Position numbers and translations under genes: made by a program. The notes beneath the pieces are model-generated. The model did not search any database. It was not told the DNA's origin and saw only the letters and a list, made by a program, of their open reading frames with translations. A stretch of 41,761 nt of DNA, from NCBI GenBank assembly GCA_934149325.1, contig CAKPEJ010000009.1:1-41761 (forward strand). Direction: 5' to 3'. This stretch comes from an uncultured Bacilli bacterium (GTDB taxonomy: Bacteria; Bacillota_I; Bacilli_A; RF39; UBA660). Positions 31,641 to 41,100 of the stretch are shown here, one piece after another. How positions within the stretch are numbered: position 1 is the first letter of the stretch; each line of letters begins with the position of its first letter.

Positions 31641-32060
31641 ATGGATAGTAATTTAAAAAGAGAATTAATATTAGAGAATTTTGAAAATCCAGTGAATAAA
31701 GGATTAAAAAATGATCCAACTTATATAAAAGAAAAAATGAATAACTCTTCATGTATAGATAGTTTTGATATAGAACTAAAATTAAATGGTGATGTTATTG
31801 AAGATATAAGATTTGACGGAGAAGCATGTGCAATTGCGACATCATCTATATCAATATCAATAGATAAATTAATTGGAAAAACAAAAAAAGAAGCTCTTGA
31901 AATAATAAATAATTATGAAAAAATGATTAACGAAGAAGAATATGATAAAGATTTACTTGAAGAACTTAATGCATATGAAGATATATATAAGCAACCTTCA
32001 AGAAAAAAATGTGCAACATTAGGTATACTAGGTATAAAAAAAATAATAGAAGAAAATTAG
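31641..32060 (+). CDS. sufU: Sulfur-transfer protein SufU
   Basis: A 139-residue IscU-fold protein of the SufU type. It receives the persulfide from SufS through a zinc-bound cysteine. The ligand set is visible: C38-x-D40 (SSCIDSF, where CGD is commoner), C63 in DGEACAIATSS and C124 in RKKCATLG. The insertion between the second and third Cys matches SufU rather than IscU. The ATG at 31641 begins two bases after the sufS stop; the frame extends left to a TTG inside sufS. Confidence 0.93.
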   Translation: MDSNLKRELILENFENPVNKGLKNDPTYIKEKMNNSSCIDSFDIELKLNGDVIEDIRFDGEACAIATSSISISIDKLIGKTKKEALEIINNYEKMINEEEYDKDLLEELNAYEDIYKQPSRKKCATLGILGIKKIIEEN

Positions 32061-32070
32061 AGGTGATAAG

Positions 32071-33411
32071 ATGAAGAACATAGAATTTAAAAAAGGTTTA
32101 AATGAAGAAAAGGTTATTGAAATATCAAAAATAAAAAATGAACCTGAATGGATGAGAGATTTTAGGGTTAAATCATTTCACGAGTTTTTAAATTCTGATA
32201 TGCCTTCATTTGGTCCAGAAATAAATATAGATTTTGATAATATAACTTATTATAAAAGAATTGATGATAAAATTCATAAATCATGGAATGAAGTAGATTC
32301 AAATGTAAATAATACTGTGGAAAACTTAGGATTAAAAGAAAATGAAGAAAAGTATTTAGATGGAATTGGTGTTCAATTTGAAAGTGAAGTTATATACCAT
32401 AATATGATAAAAGAATTAGAAGAAAAAAATGTTATATTTTCAGATACAGATACTGCCTTAAGAGAACATCCTGAAATATTTAAAAAATATTTTAATAAAT
32501 TAGTAAAATATGATGAAAATAAATTTACAGCATTAAATGGAGCTGTATGGAGTGGAGGAACGTTTATCTATATTCCACCTCATACTAAACTAGATAGACC
32601 ACTTCAAAGTTATTTCAGGATTAATACAAAAGATATGGGACAATTTGAAAGAACACTTATAATAGTTGATGATGATTCATCACTTCATTATATAGAAGGA
32701 TGTACAGCTCCTACATATTCAACAGATTCACTTCATGCTGCTGTCGTTGAAATATATGTTGGAAAAAATTCAACATGTAGATATACAACAATACAAAATT
32801 GGTCTGGTGATGTATATAATTTAGTAACTAAAAGGGCAATAGTAGAAGAAAATGGTACTATGGAGTGGATTGATGGTAACATTGGATCAAAAGTAAATAT
32901 GAAATATCCATCATGTATTTTAAAAGGTGATAATTCATATGGAAATTGTATATCAATTGCGATGGCTGATAGTGATCAAATTCAAGATACAGGTGCAAAA
33001 ATGATTCATTTAGGAAAAAATACTAAAAGTAATATAATTGCTAAATCAATCGCAAGAAATGGTGGTAATGCATCATATAGAGGAAAAGTAAAAATATCAA
33101 AGAATGCTATAAATAGTAAGGCAAGTGTTAAGTGTGATACAATACTTTTAGATGAATTATCAAAAAGTGATACAATACCAATAAATATATGTGATAATAA
33201 TTCATCTACTATAGAACATGAAGCAACAGTATCTAAAATAAGTGAAGAAAAATTATTTTATCTTATGAGTAGAGGAATTGATAAAGAAAAGGCAATAGAG
33301 CTATCAATAATTGGATTTATAGAGTCATTTAGAGAAGAATTACCTTTAGAATATGCTGTTGAACTTAATAATTTATTAAAAAATAATTTTAATAAAGTTT
33401 GCATGAAATAA
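32071..33411 (+). CDS. sufB: Fe-S cluster assembly scaffold SufB
   Basis: A 446-residue SufB, the scaffold on which clusters form with SufC and SufD. It carries EPEWMRDFRVKSFHEF, GVQFESEVIYHN, AVWSGGTFIYIPP, the beta-helix core with EGCTAPTYSTDSLHAAVVEI and TIQNWSGDVYNLVTKRA, and the C-terminal EHEATVSKISEEKLFYLMSRG. AGGTGATAAG precedes the ATG. Last gene of the operon; a terminator follows. Confidence 0.97.
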   Translation: MKNIEFKKGLNEEKVIEISKIKNEPEWMRDFRVKSFHEFLNSDMPSFGPEINIDFDNITYYKRIDDKIHKSWNEVDSNVNNTVENLGLKENEEKYLDGIGVQFESEVIYHNMIKELEEKNVIFSDTDTALREHPEIFKKYFNKLVKYDENKFTALNGAVWSGGTFIYIPPHTKLDRPLQSYFRINTKDMGQFERTLIIVDDDSSLHYIEGCTAPTYSTDSLHAAVVEIYVGKNSTCRYTTIQNWSGDVYNLVTKRAIVEENGTMEWIDGNIGSKVNMKYPSCILKGDNSYGNCISIAMADSDQIQDTGAKMIHLGKNTKSNIIAKSIARNGGNASYRGKVKISKNAINSKASVKCDTILLDELSKSDTIPINICDNNSSTIEHEATVSKISEEKLFYLMSRGIDKEKAIELSIIGFIESFREELPLEYAVELNNLLKNNFNKVCMK

Positions 33412-33421
33412 ATATAATAAA

Positions 33422-33452
33422 AAGGAATAACGATGCAGTTATTTCTTTTTTT
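33422..33452 (+). terminator. Intrinsic terminator of the suf operon
   Basis: AAGGAATAAC pairs with GTTATTTCTT (one G-U) around six bases, then a T run. Confidence 0.8.
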
Positions 33453-33560
33453 ATAAAAAAATATATAAATTGGTTTTTGTTTGATTACAAAAATTCGTTT
33501 TTTGAGTTTTGATTATTTATTTCTACTATAGTATTATTCATTTTGGAAAGGAGATAGTAT

Positions 33561-33890
33561 ATGTTAAATCAAATAGTATTAGTAGGAAGACTTGTTAAAA
33601 CTCCTGAGTTAAAACAAACAGAAACTGGTAAAAAAGTTTCTCATATAACTCTTGCAGTTCCTCGTAGTTATAAGAATCCTAATGGTGAATATGAAAGTGA
33701 TTTTATAAATTGTACATTATGGACAGGTATTGCTGAAAATACAGCAGAGTATTGTAAAAAAGGTGATTTACTTGGTATAAAAGGTAGGATACAAACAAGG
33801 ACTTATGAAAAGGATGAAGAGAAGAAATTTGTTTCAGAAGTAGTCGCAGAAAAAGTAACATTTTTAACATCTAAACAAAAGGATGAATAA
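33561..33890 (+). CDS. ssb: Single-stranded DNA-binding protein (short)
   Basis: A 109-residue OB-fold protein of the SSB family (MLNQIVLVGRLVKTPELKQTETG, FINCTLWTGIAENTAEYCKKGDLLGIKGRIQTR). It coats single-stranded DNA. The usual Gly/Pro-rich linker and acidic DDDIPF-type tail that recruits repair and replication proteins are missing; the chain ends SKQKDE. This suggests a secondary SSB, like B. subtilis SsbB or phage forms, with the main one elsewhere. GGAAAGGAGA precedes the ATG. It sits alone, 97 bases before an XRE regulator. Confidence 0.88.
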   Translation: MLNQIVLVGRLVKTPELKQTETGKKVSHITLAVPRSYKNPNGEYESDFINCTLWTGIAENTAEYCKKGDLLGIKGRIQTRTYEKDEEKKFVSEVVAEKVTFLTSKQKDE

Positions 33891-33987
33891 AAAGTTCCTA
33901 TTTAGTTAACTTTAAACATAGGTAATATAAAATTTAATATAATTTAACCATAAGTTAATTAAATACGGAAAGGATTAGGTGATTACT

Positions 33988-34341
33988 ATGTTTATTGGTT
34001 CAAGAATAAAAGAACTTAGAAAACAAAAAGGTTTAACACAGCAACAACTAGGAAACCTTATTAATGTTACTAAAGTTTCTATATCTTGTTACGAAAAAGG
34101 CAATAGAACACCTAATCTAGAGACATTTATTGATTTAGTAAATGTTCTTGATACAACTCCAAATTATTTACTTGGTAGAGATGTAAAAGTAGTTGCTGAA
34201 GAAGAAGAGGATTATTCAATTGTTTTGCCAAAAATAGATATCCAAATATTAAAAGAATTAAATAAAGAGAAAGAATTATTAGAATTTTTAAGAAAAGATC
34301 CTAAAAGAGGAGTAGAATATTTAAGCAAAAAGTCAAGATAA
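33988..34341 (+). CDS. XRE-family transcriptional regulator
   Basis: A 117-residue protein with a Cro/CI-type HTH at the N-terminus (GSRIKELRKQKGLTQQQLGNLINVTKVSISCYEKGNRTPN, about 4-43) and LLGRD at its end, as in many Bacillota XRE proteins. The acidic linker (EEEEDYS) and helical tail are of unknown role. The ATG at 33988 with AGGTG upstream is preferred; a GTG at 33979 is also possible. A terminator overlaps the stop. No cognate partner gene is obvious. Confidence 0.87.
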   Translation: MFIGSRIKELRKQKGLTQQQLGNLINVTKVSISCYEKGNRTPNLETFIDLVNVLDTTPNYLLGRDVKVVAEEEEDYSIVLPKIDIQILKELNKEKELLEFLRKDPKRGVEYLSKKSR

Positions 34342-34353
34342 TTGACTTTTTTT
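34327..34353 (+). terminator. Intrinsic terminator after the XRE gene
   Basis: AAAAAGTCAA pairs with TTGACTTTTT around five bases. Confidence 0.85.
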
Positions 34354-34386
34354 GTGTTATAATTTTTATAGTAGGTGATTATAGTT

Positions 34387-35658
34387 ATGAATATAGTAGA
34401 AATTATTGAAAAAAAGAAAAATAAAGAAGAATTAACTTTTAATGAGATTAAATATGCTGTTGAGGGATATATTATAGGAATTGTAAAGGATTATCAAATG
34501 AGTGCTCTTTTAATGGCTATTGTGTTAAATGGAATGAGTGAAGATGAAACATTTAATTTAACAAAAATAATGCTAGATAGTGGTGATAAGATAGATTTAT
34601 CCAATATAAATGGAATAAAAGTAGATAAACATTCAACTGGTGGTATTGGAGATAAAACATCTTTAGTTGTTCTTCCACTTGTTGCATCATGTGGTGTTCC
34701 AGTTGCAAAAATGAGTGGAAGAGGACTTGGTTTTACTGGTGGAACTATTGATAAATTAGAATCTATAGAAGGTTTTAAAACTAGTATGGATGAAGAAGAT
34801 TTTATAAAACAAGTAAATAAAATTAATATAGCATTAATATCACAGACAGGTAATTTAGTACCAGCAGACAAAAAAATATATGCTCTTAGGGATGTAACAG
34901 GTACAACAGAATCAATACCTTTAATTGCATCTAGTATTATGAGTAAAAAATTAGCTTCTGGATCAGATAAAATAGTTTTAGATGTAAAAGTAGGAAAAGG
35001 TGCTTTTATGAAAAATTTATCTGACGCTAGGAAACTTGCAGAACTTATGGTTAAAATAGGAAATAATAGTGGTAAAGAAACAGTTGCACTTCTTACAAAT
35101 ATGGATTATCCACTTGGAAGAACTATAGGAAATGGTTTAGAAGTACAAGAAGCTATTGATACTCTTTTAGGTAATGGTGATAGTAGATTTTTAAATTTAT
35201 GTCTCGTTTTAGCAAGTTATATGGTTAGTTTAGGAAAAAATATATCATTAGAAAAAGCATTAGAAGAAGTAGAAGAAAGTTATAAAAATAAAAAAGGTTA
35301 TGAAAAATTAAAAGAATTTGTAAGTGCTCAAGGTGGAAATATTGATAATATTGAAATTAGTTCATCAAAAATAGAGATTATATCAGATAAAGAAGGATAT
35401 ATAACTAATATTGATTCATTACATTTAGCAGAATTATCAAATTCTTTAGGTGCTGGAAGAACAAAAAAAGAAGATAGTATAGATCACGGTGTAGGTATAA
35501 AACTTGAAAAAGTATATGGTGATAAAGTTAATAAAGGTGATATATTATGTTACGTATATACTAATAAAAGTATTGATGAAAAAGAGTATAGGGATTGTTT
35601 TAATATTGAAGATGATATACTAGATGATATTAAAGTAATATATGATGTAATAAAATAG
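34387..35658 (+). CDS. pdp: Pyrimidine-nucleoside phosphorylase
   Basis: A 423-residue member of the thymidine/pyrimidine-nucleoside phosphorylase family. It splits uridine, thymidine and deoxyuridine with phosphate into base and (deoxy)ribose-1-phosphate for salvage. The signature region is intact: DKHSTGGIGDKTSLVV, MSGRGLGFTGGTIDKLESI, YALRDVTGTTESIPLIASSIMSKKLASG (phosphate and base contacts) and VKVGKGAFMK. The C-terminal domain has GAGRTKKEDSIDHGVGI. The start at 34387 follows GGTGATTATAG. Stands alone here, without deoC, cdd or a nucleoside transporter beside it. Confidence 0.93.
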   Translation: MNIVEIIEKKKNKEELTFNEIKYAVEGYIIGIVKDYQMSALLMAIVLNGMSEDETFNLTKIMLDSGDKIDLSNINGIKVDKHSTGGIGDKTSLVVLPLVASCGVPVAKMSGRGLGFTGGTIDKLESIEGFKTSMDEEDFIKQVNKINIALISQTGNLVPADKKIYALRDVTGTTESIPLIASSIMSKKLASGSDKIVLDVKVGKGAFMKNLSDARKLAELMVKIGNNSGKETVALLTNMDYPLGRTIGNGLEVQEAIDTLLGNGDSRFLNLCLVLASYMVSLGKNISLEKALEEVEESYKNKKGYEKLKEFVSAQGGNIDNIEISSSKIEIISDKEGYITNIDSLHLAELSNSLGAGRTKKEDSIDHGVGIKLEKVYGDKVNKGDILCYVYTNKSIDEKEYRDCFNIEDDILDDIKVIYDVIK

Positions 35659-35680
35659 GAAATTTATTTTCCTTTTTTTT
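35657..35680 (+). terminator. Intrinsic terminator after pdp
   Basis: AGGAAA pairs with TTTCCT around five bases, then a long T run; it begins in the stop codon. Confidence 0.75.
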
Positions 35681-35738
35681 CGTATAAAAATAATTAATTA
35701 GTCCATAACAAACATAGAATATATTAAGGAGGGTATTT

Positions 35739-37982
35739 ATGTTTGGTAAATTTAGTGAAGAAGCACAAAAGATTTTAGTAGAAGCAAAAAGGGAAATGAA
35801 TGAATTAAATCATCCATATGTTGGAAGTGAACATTTACTTCTTGCTATACTAAATCAAAATAACGATTTGACTAAAAAATTAAAAAAATATAATTTAACT
35901 TATAAAATTTTTAAAGATGAATTAATTAATATTGTTGGAGTAGGAACCGTAAAATCAGAATGGTATTTATATACTCCTTTATTAAAAAGAGTACTTGAAA
36001 ATGCTATTATAGAATCTAAAGAAACAGAGGAAGAAGTAAGTGTTCAATCATTATTATTATCTTTACTTAATGAAGGTGAAGGAGTTGCAATAAGAATAAT
36101 GCTTGGACTTAATATAGATATTAATAAATTATATAATGAAATAAGTAATAAAAAACAAATTAAGTCTAGTAGTAAGAAAAAATTATTAATATCAGAACTT
36201 GCAGAAGATTTAACTATGAAAGCAAAAAATAATGAATTAGATCCAGTAATAGGTAGAGATAATGAACTTCAAAGATTGATAGAAGTATTATCAAGAAGAA
36301 CAAAAAATAATCCAATACTAATAGGAGATGCTGGAGTAGGTAAAACTGCAATAGTAGAAGAACTTGCTAGACTTATTGTTAATAACGAAGTACCCAAATC
36401 ACTAAAAAATAAAAAAATTTTTTCTTTAGATATGGCAAGTGCTGTTGCAGGTACAAAATATAGAGGAGAATTTGAAGAAAGAATTAAAAAAATAGTAAAA
36501 GAAGTAGAAGATAATGATGATATTATTTTATTTATAGATGAAATTCATACATTAGTAGGAGCTGGTGGTGCAGAAGGAGCAATAGATGCATCAAATATAT
36601 TTAAACCATCTCTTGCTAGAGGTAAAATGAGATGTATAGGAGCAACAACAATAAATGAATATAAAGAATTTATTGAAAAAGATAATGCACTTGATAGAAG
36701 ATTTCAAAAAGTATATATTGATGAACCTAATAATGAAAATTTAAAAAATATATTAATGAAATTAAAAGGTATTTATGAGGGATATCATGGTGTAAAAATA
36801 AATGAAAATATTATTGATAAAATAATGGAACTATCTAAAAGATATATTTATGATAGATGTGAACCAGATAAATCAATTGATATATTAGATGAGGTATGTG
36901 CAAAAGTATCACTTAAAGAGGTAAAAGAAGAAGTTCAAATAAGAAAATATTATGATGAATTAGAAATTGTTAAAAAAGAAAAAAATAAGTCAATTATAAA
37001 TCAAAATTATGATAAAGCTTATTCACTTAGAGAAAAAGAAGAAGATATTGAAAGTAAAATAAATGAACTTGAAATGATTATTTTAGAAAAGAAAAAAAGA
37101 AGAAAAGTTACTATTAATGATGTAATAGAAGTAGTAAATATGAAAACTAAAATACCTGTTTATGAATTAAATAATGATATAAATAAACAAATAGAAGTAA
37201 TGAAAAATAATTTAAGAGAAAATATTATTGGTCAAAATAGCGCAATTGATAAATTGCTTGAAATAACTAAAAAGATAAAATTAGGTATAAAAGATTCTAA
37301 TAAAAGTTATTCATTATTATTTTGTGGACCATCAGGTGTTGGAAAAACTTATTTATCTAGAGTTTATGCAAAAAATTTAGTTGGAGAAAAAAATATTATA
37401 AAATTAGATATGAGTGAATATACTGATTCAGCTAGTATAAATAAATTAATAGGTTCACCAGCAGGTTATGTAGGATATAATGATAATAAAAATATATTAG
37501 AAAAAATAAGAGTTAAACCATATTCTGTTTTAATACTTGATGAAATAGAAAAAGCTCATCCATCTATATTAAATTTCTTTTTAAATATATTAGATGAGGG
37601 AAATTGTACTGATTCAAATGGAAGAGTAATTAGATTTGATAATGTTGTTATAATAATGACTAGTAATGCTGAAGTAAGTAAAAATTTAGTTGGTTTTAAT
37701 AATACTAATAATGAACAATTAAAAGAGTATTTTTCTAAAGAATTTTTAAATAGAATAGATGAAGTAGTTGAATTTAAATCACTTACACTAGATACAATTA
37801 ATCAAATAATTATAAAAGAAATAAAAAAATATTCAGAAAAATACAATAAGGAAAATATTATTTCTATAGATATGGTAAATGATATAATATCTGAATCTAA
37901 TTATAAAGATTTTGGTGCTAGAAAATTATGTAAAATAGTAAGAAAAAAGATTGAAAATGAAATAATATATAATATGAGTTAA
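35739..37982 (+). CDS. clpC: ClpC-type AAA+ unfoldase
   Basis: A 747-residue Hsp100 protein with two ATPase modules. The Clp N-domain (1-145, FSEEAQKILVEAKREMNELNHPYVGSEHLLLAIL) is followed by D1 with GDAGVGKT (about 196-203) and IDEIHTLVGAGGAEG. A short middle domain of the ClpC size (IINQNYDKAYSLREKEEDIESKI) comes before D2 with GPSGVGKT (about 529-536) and LDEIEKAHPSILN. The VGF loop (about 650-652, NLVGFNNTN) at the ClpP-docking position argues for ClpC and against ClpB. It unfolds proteins for degradation by ClpP. The chain is shorter than typical ClpC at the C-terminus. The usual ctsR-mcsA-mcsB neighbours are absent. Confidence 0.9.
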   Translation: MFGKFSEEAQKILVEAKREMNELNHPYVGSEHLLLAILNQNNDLTKKLKKYNLTYKIFKDELINIVGVGTVKSEWYLYTPLLKRVLENAIIESKETEEEVSVQSLLLSLLNEGEGVAIRIMLGLNIDINKLYNEISNKKQIKSSSKKKLLISELAEDLTMKAKNNELDPVIGRDNELQRLIEVLSRRTKNNPILIGDAGVGKTAIVEELARLIVNNEVPKSLKNKKIFSLDMASAVAGTKYRGEFEERIKKIVKEVEDNDDIILFIDEIHTLVGAGGAEGAIDASNIFKPSLARGKMRCIGATTINEYKEFIEKDNALDRRFQKVYIDEPNNENLKNILMKLKGIYEGYHGVKINENIIDKIMELSKRYIYDRCEPDKSIDILDEVCAKVSLKEVKEEVQIRKYYDELEIVKKEKNKSIINQNYDKAYSLREKEEDIESKINELEMIILEKKKRRKVTINDVIEVVNMKTKIPVYELNNDINKQIEVMKNNLRENIIGQNSAIDKLLEITKKIKLGIKDSNKSYSLLFCGPSGVGKTYLSRVYAKNLVGEKNIIKLDMSEYTDSASINKLIGSPAGYVGYNDNKNILEKIRVKPYSVLILDEIEKAHPSILNFFLNILDEGNCTDSNGRVIRFDNVVIIMTSNAEVSKNLVGFNNTNNEQLKEYFSKEFLNRIDEVVEFKSLTLDTINQIIIKEIKKYSEKYNKENIISIDMVNDIISESNYKDFGARKLCKIVRKKIENEIIYNMS

Positions 37983-38007
37983 AAGGTAATATTTATTACT
38001 TTTTTTC
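37981..38007 (+). terminator. Intrinsic terminator after clpC
   Basis: AAAGGTAAT pairs with ATTACTTTT (one G-U) around a short loop, followed by T's. Confidence 0.7.
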
Positions 38008-38023
38008 TATTTTAAAAAATAAG

Positions 38024-38065
38024 TCATTGAACATTTTTGACGTTTTCGTCAAAAAAGTTCAATGA
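38024..38065. repeat. Long near-perfect palindrome of unknown role
   Basis: TCATTGAAC-A-TTTTTGACG (38024-38042), TTTT loop, then CGTCAAAAA-A-GTTCAATGA (38047-38065). Nineteen paired positions with one A-A mismatch in the middle. No T run follows, so it is not a terminator. It lies between the clpC terminator and a second terminator. Confidence 0.8.
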
Positions 38066-38096
38066 AACAAAAATAATTTATATCTATAAAAGAAAT

Positions 38097-38122
38097 GAGT
38101 TTGAAAAAAACTCTTTTTTTTT
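38097..38122 (+). terminator. Second intrinsic terminator downstream of clpC
   Basis: GAGTTT pairs with AAACTC around five bases, followed by nine T's. No ORF lies between it and the clpC terminator, only the palindrome. Confidence 0.75.
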
Positions 38123-38190
38123 ACTAAAAAAAATTGATAAAAGTTAACTGTTTGTGGTATTATATATTTATATAATAGGAGAAGTAGATT

Positions 38191-41100
38191 ATGAGATTAA
38201 AGGAAAAGAAAAAAATATTAATACCAGTTATAACTTTATTGGCAGTAATGGTAGTGATATTAATGTTAATGAGTAAATTAAGTAATGATTACTTAAGTTC
38301 ATCACTTAGTGAAACAAAAAATGGAGCAGTTGAGGTTAAAAAACCAGTTATAAATGATGATGAAATTTCATATAGTTTTAAATTGCCTAATGATAACTCA
38401 TCTATAACTTATAAAATTAAAATAAAAAATCAAAGCGATTATGATAATTTATTGAAATCATTAAAGTTATTGGATAAAAAATCTATAGGTTATAAAGTAA
38501 AAGGTTTTGATGATAAAAAAATTAAACCAGGAGAAACTAAAATAATAACAATTACATTTTATCCAAAAGATGGTGGATCAGATGGCACAATTGATTTAGA
38601 TATAAAAATAGATACATCAAGTAGTAATAACAATAAAAATAATGGTTCAGATAAAAATAATAACAAAAACAACAATAATAACAACAATAATAACAAAAAT
38701 AATAATACTACTGATGATACAAAAAATAATGAAACAAAAAATGATACAAACCAAAATAACAATGTAAATAATAATACTAATAATAATTCAAGTAATAATA
38801 GTAGTAATAATAACAAAAACAACAATAATAACAATAATAATCAAAATAATAATTCTACTACAAATCCTAATAAACCAGGTTCTGATACAAAAAATGATAA
38901 TGATAAAAATCAAGATGTTAAAAAATATTATGTTATATATAAAACAGATTCTGTAATAACAAGAGAATATGTAACTGAAGGTGGTAAGGTTAATCCTCCA
39001 ATAGTACAAACTATAACATTTAAATATTGGAGTTTAAAAGAAGATGGTGAAGAATTTGATTTAAATACACCAGTAACAAGTAATATGACTTTGTATGCAG
39101 TATATGATAAAAATGTGTATACAGTAACATTTATGGATGGTAATGATGTATATAAAACTTTTGAAAATCAAAATTATGGTGATATTATTTCTTTAAATAA
39201 TCCAGAAAAGATTGGTTATACATTTAAATATTGGTCATTAAAAGAAAATGGTGATAAATATTCACCATTAAAAGTAACAGGTAATATGACATTATATGCA
39301 GTATATGAAATAAAAAAATGTAATGTAACATACATAGTTGACGGAATTAAAACAAAAACAGAAACATATGACTATGGAACAGTATTAACTTTAGAAGAAC
39401 CAACAAAAGAAGGATATACATTTAAATATTGGTCATTGACTGATGGTGGAGAAGAATATTCACTTATAACATTAACAGATGATATAACTTTATATGCAGT
39501 ATTTAAAATAAATACTTATACAGTATCATTTATAGATGATGATAAAAATGTAAAAGATTTAACTATTGAATATAATAATAAAATAAATCAGAATGATATA
39601 CCTACAGTTTCAAAAGAAGGATATGTATTTACAGGATGGAGTTTAAATAAAACAGATTTATTTGATTTTAATACTCCAGTAAAAGAAAATATTAAATTGT
39701 ATAGTACATATAAGAAGATAAAAAATGGAGTATCATTTAATGATGATAATAGAATTACTGTTAAAGACGTAGATTATGGTGATGCAGTAGAAAAATTAGA
39801 TTCAAAAGGAAAAACAGGATATACATTTAAATATTGGAGCTTAGATAAGAAAACAGAATTTGATTTTACAACAAGTATAAAATCAGCAGTAACACTATAT
39901 GCAGTATATGAAGCAAATAAATATATAATTTCATATGATAACGATGGAGAAATATTAAGTGAAACAAAAGAAGTAACATATGATCAAAAATATGGTTCAT
40001 TAAAAGAAGTATCAAAAGAAGGATATACATTTGATGGATGGTACACATCTAAAACAGGTGGAGTAAAAATAACAGAAGATTCTGTAGTAGATATTTTAAG
40101 TAATACGACATTATATGCAAGATATAATATAAATACATACAAAGTAACATATGATTATAAAACAAATGGTGGAAAAAGTGTAAGTACAAAAGTAGCAGAA
40201 GTAGATTATAATTCGCAAATAGACTTAAGTGTAACAGCAGAAAAAGATGATTATGAATTTGTAGGATGGAATACAGATAAAGATGCAAAAGAAGGTCTTA
40301 CAAATTTACAAATGCAAACAAGTAATGTAACACTATATGCAATATATAGAAGTGGTGTAAATGTAGAATTTTATGCAAATAATAATACATTAACATTAAA
40401 TGAAGTAGTAGTAAGTGGAGAAGATAAAGTAATAAGTTCATGTACACTATATAATAATGATGAAAGTTGTACTATAAGTGTACCAACAATAAGTTCAGAA
40501 GTAACACCAAATGTAATAGGATTTACAATATCAAAGAGTGATAAAGAAAAAATAATAAATTCAAATGATACAATAAATGTAACAAAAATAGGATATGAAG
40601 GAAAAACAAAATTTTATGCACAAACATCATCAAGTAAGAAAACATATACAGTAACATATGAAAAAGATGAAACAATAGAAAGTACATCAAAAGAAAGTGA
40701 TAGTTGTGTTATAAATGAAACATATAATGGAGAAGTACAAGAAAGTAGTTGTACAGTATCATTACCAACAATAGAAGAAAAATATGGATATAAAAATGGA
40801 AAATGGTATGATTTAGAGAATGCATATAATGAAGAAGATGAATATGAAATAAGTGAAGATAAAACTATATATGCAAAAGGAGAAAAAAGAGAATATACAG
40901 TAACATATAAAGATGGAGAGACAGTATATGATACAAGAAAGGTATTATATAAGGATACATTAGAAAATACAGTAAGTAATCCAACTAAAGAACAGTATAC
41001 ATTTATGTATTGGTCACTTGAAAAAGAAGGTGAAGAATACGACTTTAATACACCAGTAACAAAAGATATAACATTATATGCAGTATATGAAATAAAAAAA

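Noticed and set aside
34494..34871. Reverse-strand 125-residue ORF inside pdp
   Set aside because: Lies opposite the signature region of pyrimidine-nucleoside phosphorylase; a shadow of its codon pattern.
38559..39009. Reverse-strand leucine- and isoleucine-rich open frames
   Set aside because: They are the complement of the Asn-rich AAT/AAC tract in the surface protein gene; no ribosome site and pure low-complexity sequence.
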